This document shows positions 63,709 through 64,000 of a stretch of 64,000 bases of DNA, in pieces. Made by a program: the position numbers and the translations under genes. Every line of letters starts with the position of its first letter. Position 1 is the stretch's first letter. Under the pieces are notes generated by a model. The model was given only the letters and a program-made list of their open reading frames with translations. It was not told the origin of the DNA and did not search any database. The DNA comes from Prillingera fragicola (Eukaryota > Basidiomycota > Tremellomycetes > Trichosporonales > Trichosporonaceae): NCBI GenBank assembly GCA_002335605.1, contig BEDY01000011.1, forward strand, positions 1-64,000. Direction: 5' to 3'.

Positions 63709-64000
63709 GCTTGTACGGCACAGAAAAGAGGTATGCATGGCCGGTGGGATGGTGGCGAGGACTGAAAGCTTGATGGTGCGAAGCAGTGTGGGGTAACTGG
63801 AGGTGTGGGGTGGAGGTGCGGAGTGGCGCTCCATTTGGCCCACAGTAAACTCAAGCACGCATTCATGGGTCCGAATCCTTGTACAGCTAGTGTTATGAGA
63901 TCTGAGATCTGCTAGTTAGCACTTCTTGAGGTAGCAGGGACAATTGCTTGGACAGTCTGTTGCTCACATCGGACGTGCGCAGCTACATGTGCATGGCGGA
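63709..64000. other. Window end, nothing recognised
   Basis: No gene or RNA was identified after the tRNA terminator. Confidence 0.5.

Overview
The window reads as nuclear DNA from a GC-rich basidiomycete yeast, most likely a tremellomycete. That placement is inferred from gene content, dense packing, C-ending codons and very small spliceosomal introns, mostly 34-48 nt, with GTRNGY donors and a CTGAC or CTAAC branch site close to the AG. Gene models were built by hand. Exon lengths were summed so that every spliced model closes in frame, and the first ATG was preferred over the TTG codons that open several of the raw reading frames.

Layout, left to right. 1-12.7 kb: poly(A)-binding protein PAB1 (+), an alternative NADH dehydrogenase (+), an unrecognised 1,200-residue protein (-) and sulfite reductase beta subunit MET5 (-). 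12.7-17.1 kb: a gene-poor stretch with a perfect 41-bp inverted repeat. 17.2-18.6 kb: a secreted precursor of four related units separated by Lys-Arg sites. 19.5-29.9 kb (-): a BZZ1-like F-BAR/C1/SH3 protein, an Aro80-like Zn2Cys6 regulator and a small coiled-coil protein. 31.2-39.9 kb (+): a bZIP-like factor, an alanine-rich protein with repeated WYTPAR motifs, and Mediator subunit MED16. 40-42.5 kb (-): a Yra1/ALY-like RNA export adaptor and the Mpv17-family protein SYM1. 43.7-53.1 kb (+): Rab GTPase YPT1 with an 1,177-nt intron, the GPI-lipid remodelling protein CWH43, and a multi-pass membrane protein with a GC-AG intron. 53.4-56.8 kb (-): a GNAT acetyltransferase and a second Zn2Cys6 regulator. 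57.6-59.8 kb (+): a tandem pair of LURP-one-related (tubby-like) genes with conserved intron positions.

The last 4 kb, 60.0-63.2 kb, differ in character. They hold a cluster of at least five very small cysteine-rich genes. Four are in tandem on the + strand, each with a single phase-1 intron at the same place, and one is intronless on the - strand. They share a pattern of CxG, a single Cys, then an aromatic residue and CxYC or CxFC, which looks like a compact zinc ribbon. I do not recognise the family, and it is the best candidate here for something undescribed. A tRNA-Val(AAC) with a 15-nt intron closes the window.

Most genes on the left and centre are housekeeping: mRNA export and translation, sulfur assimilation, respiration, membrane traffic, GPI anchors and transcription. 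The accessory, probably lineage-specific material is the Kex2-type repeat precursor, the WYTPAR/alanine-repeat protein, the LURP-one pair and the small cysteine-rich cluster.
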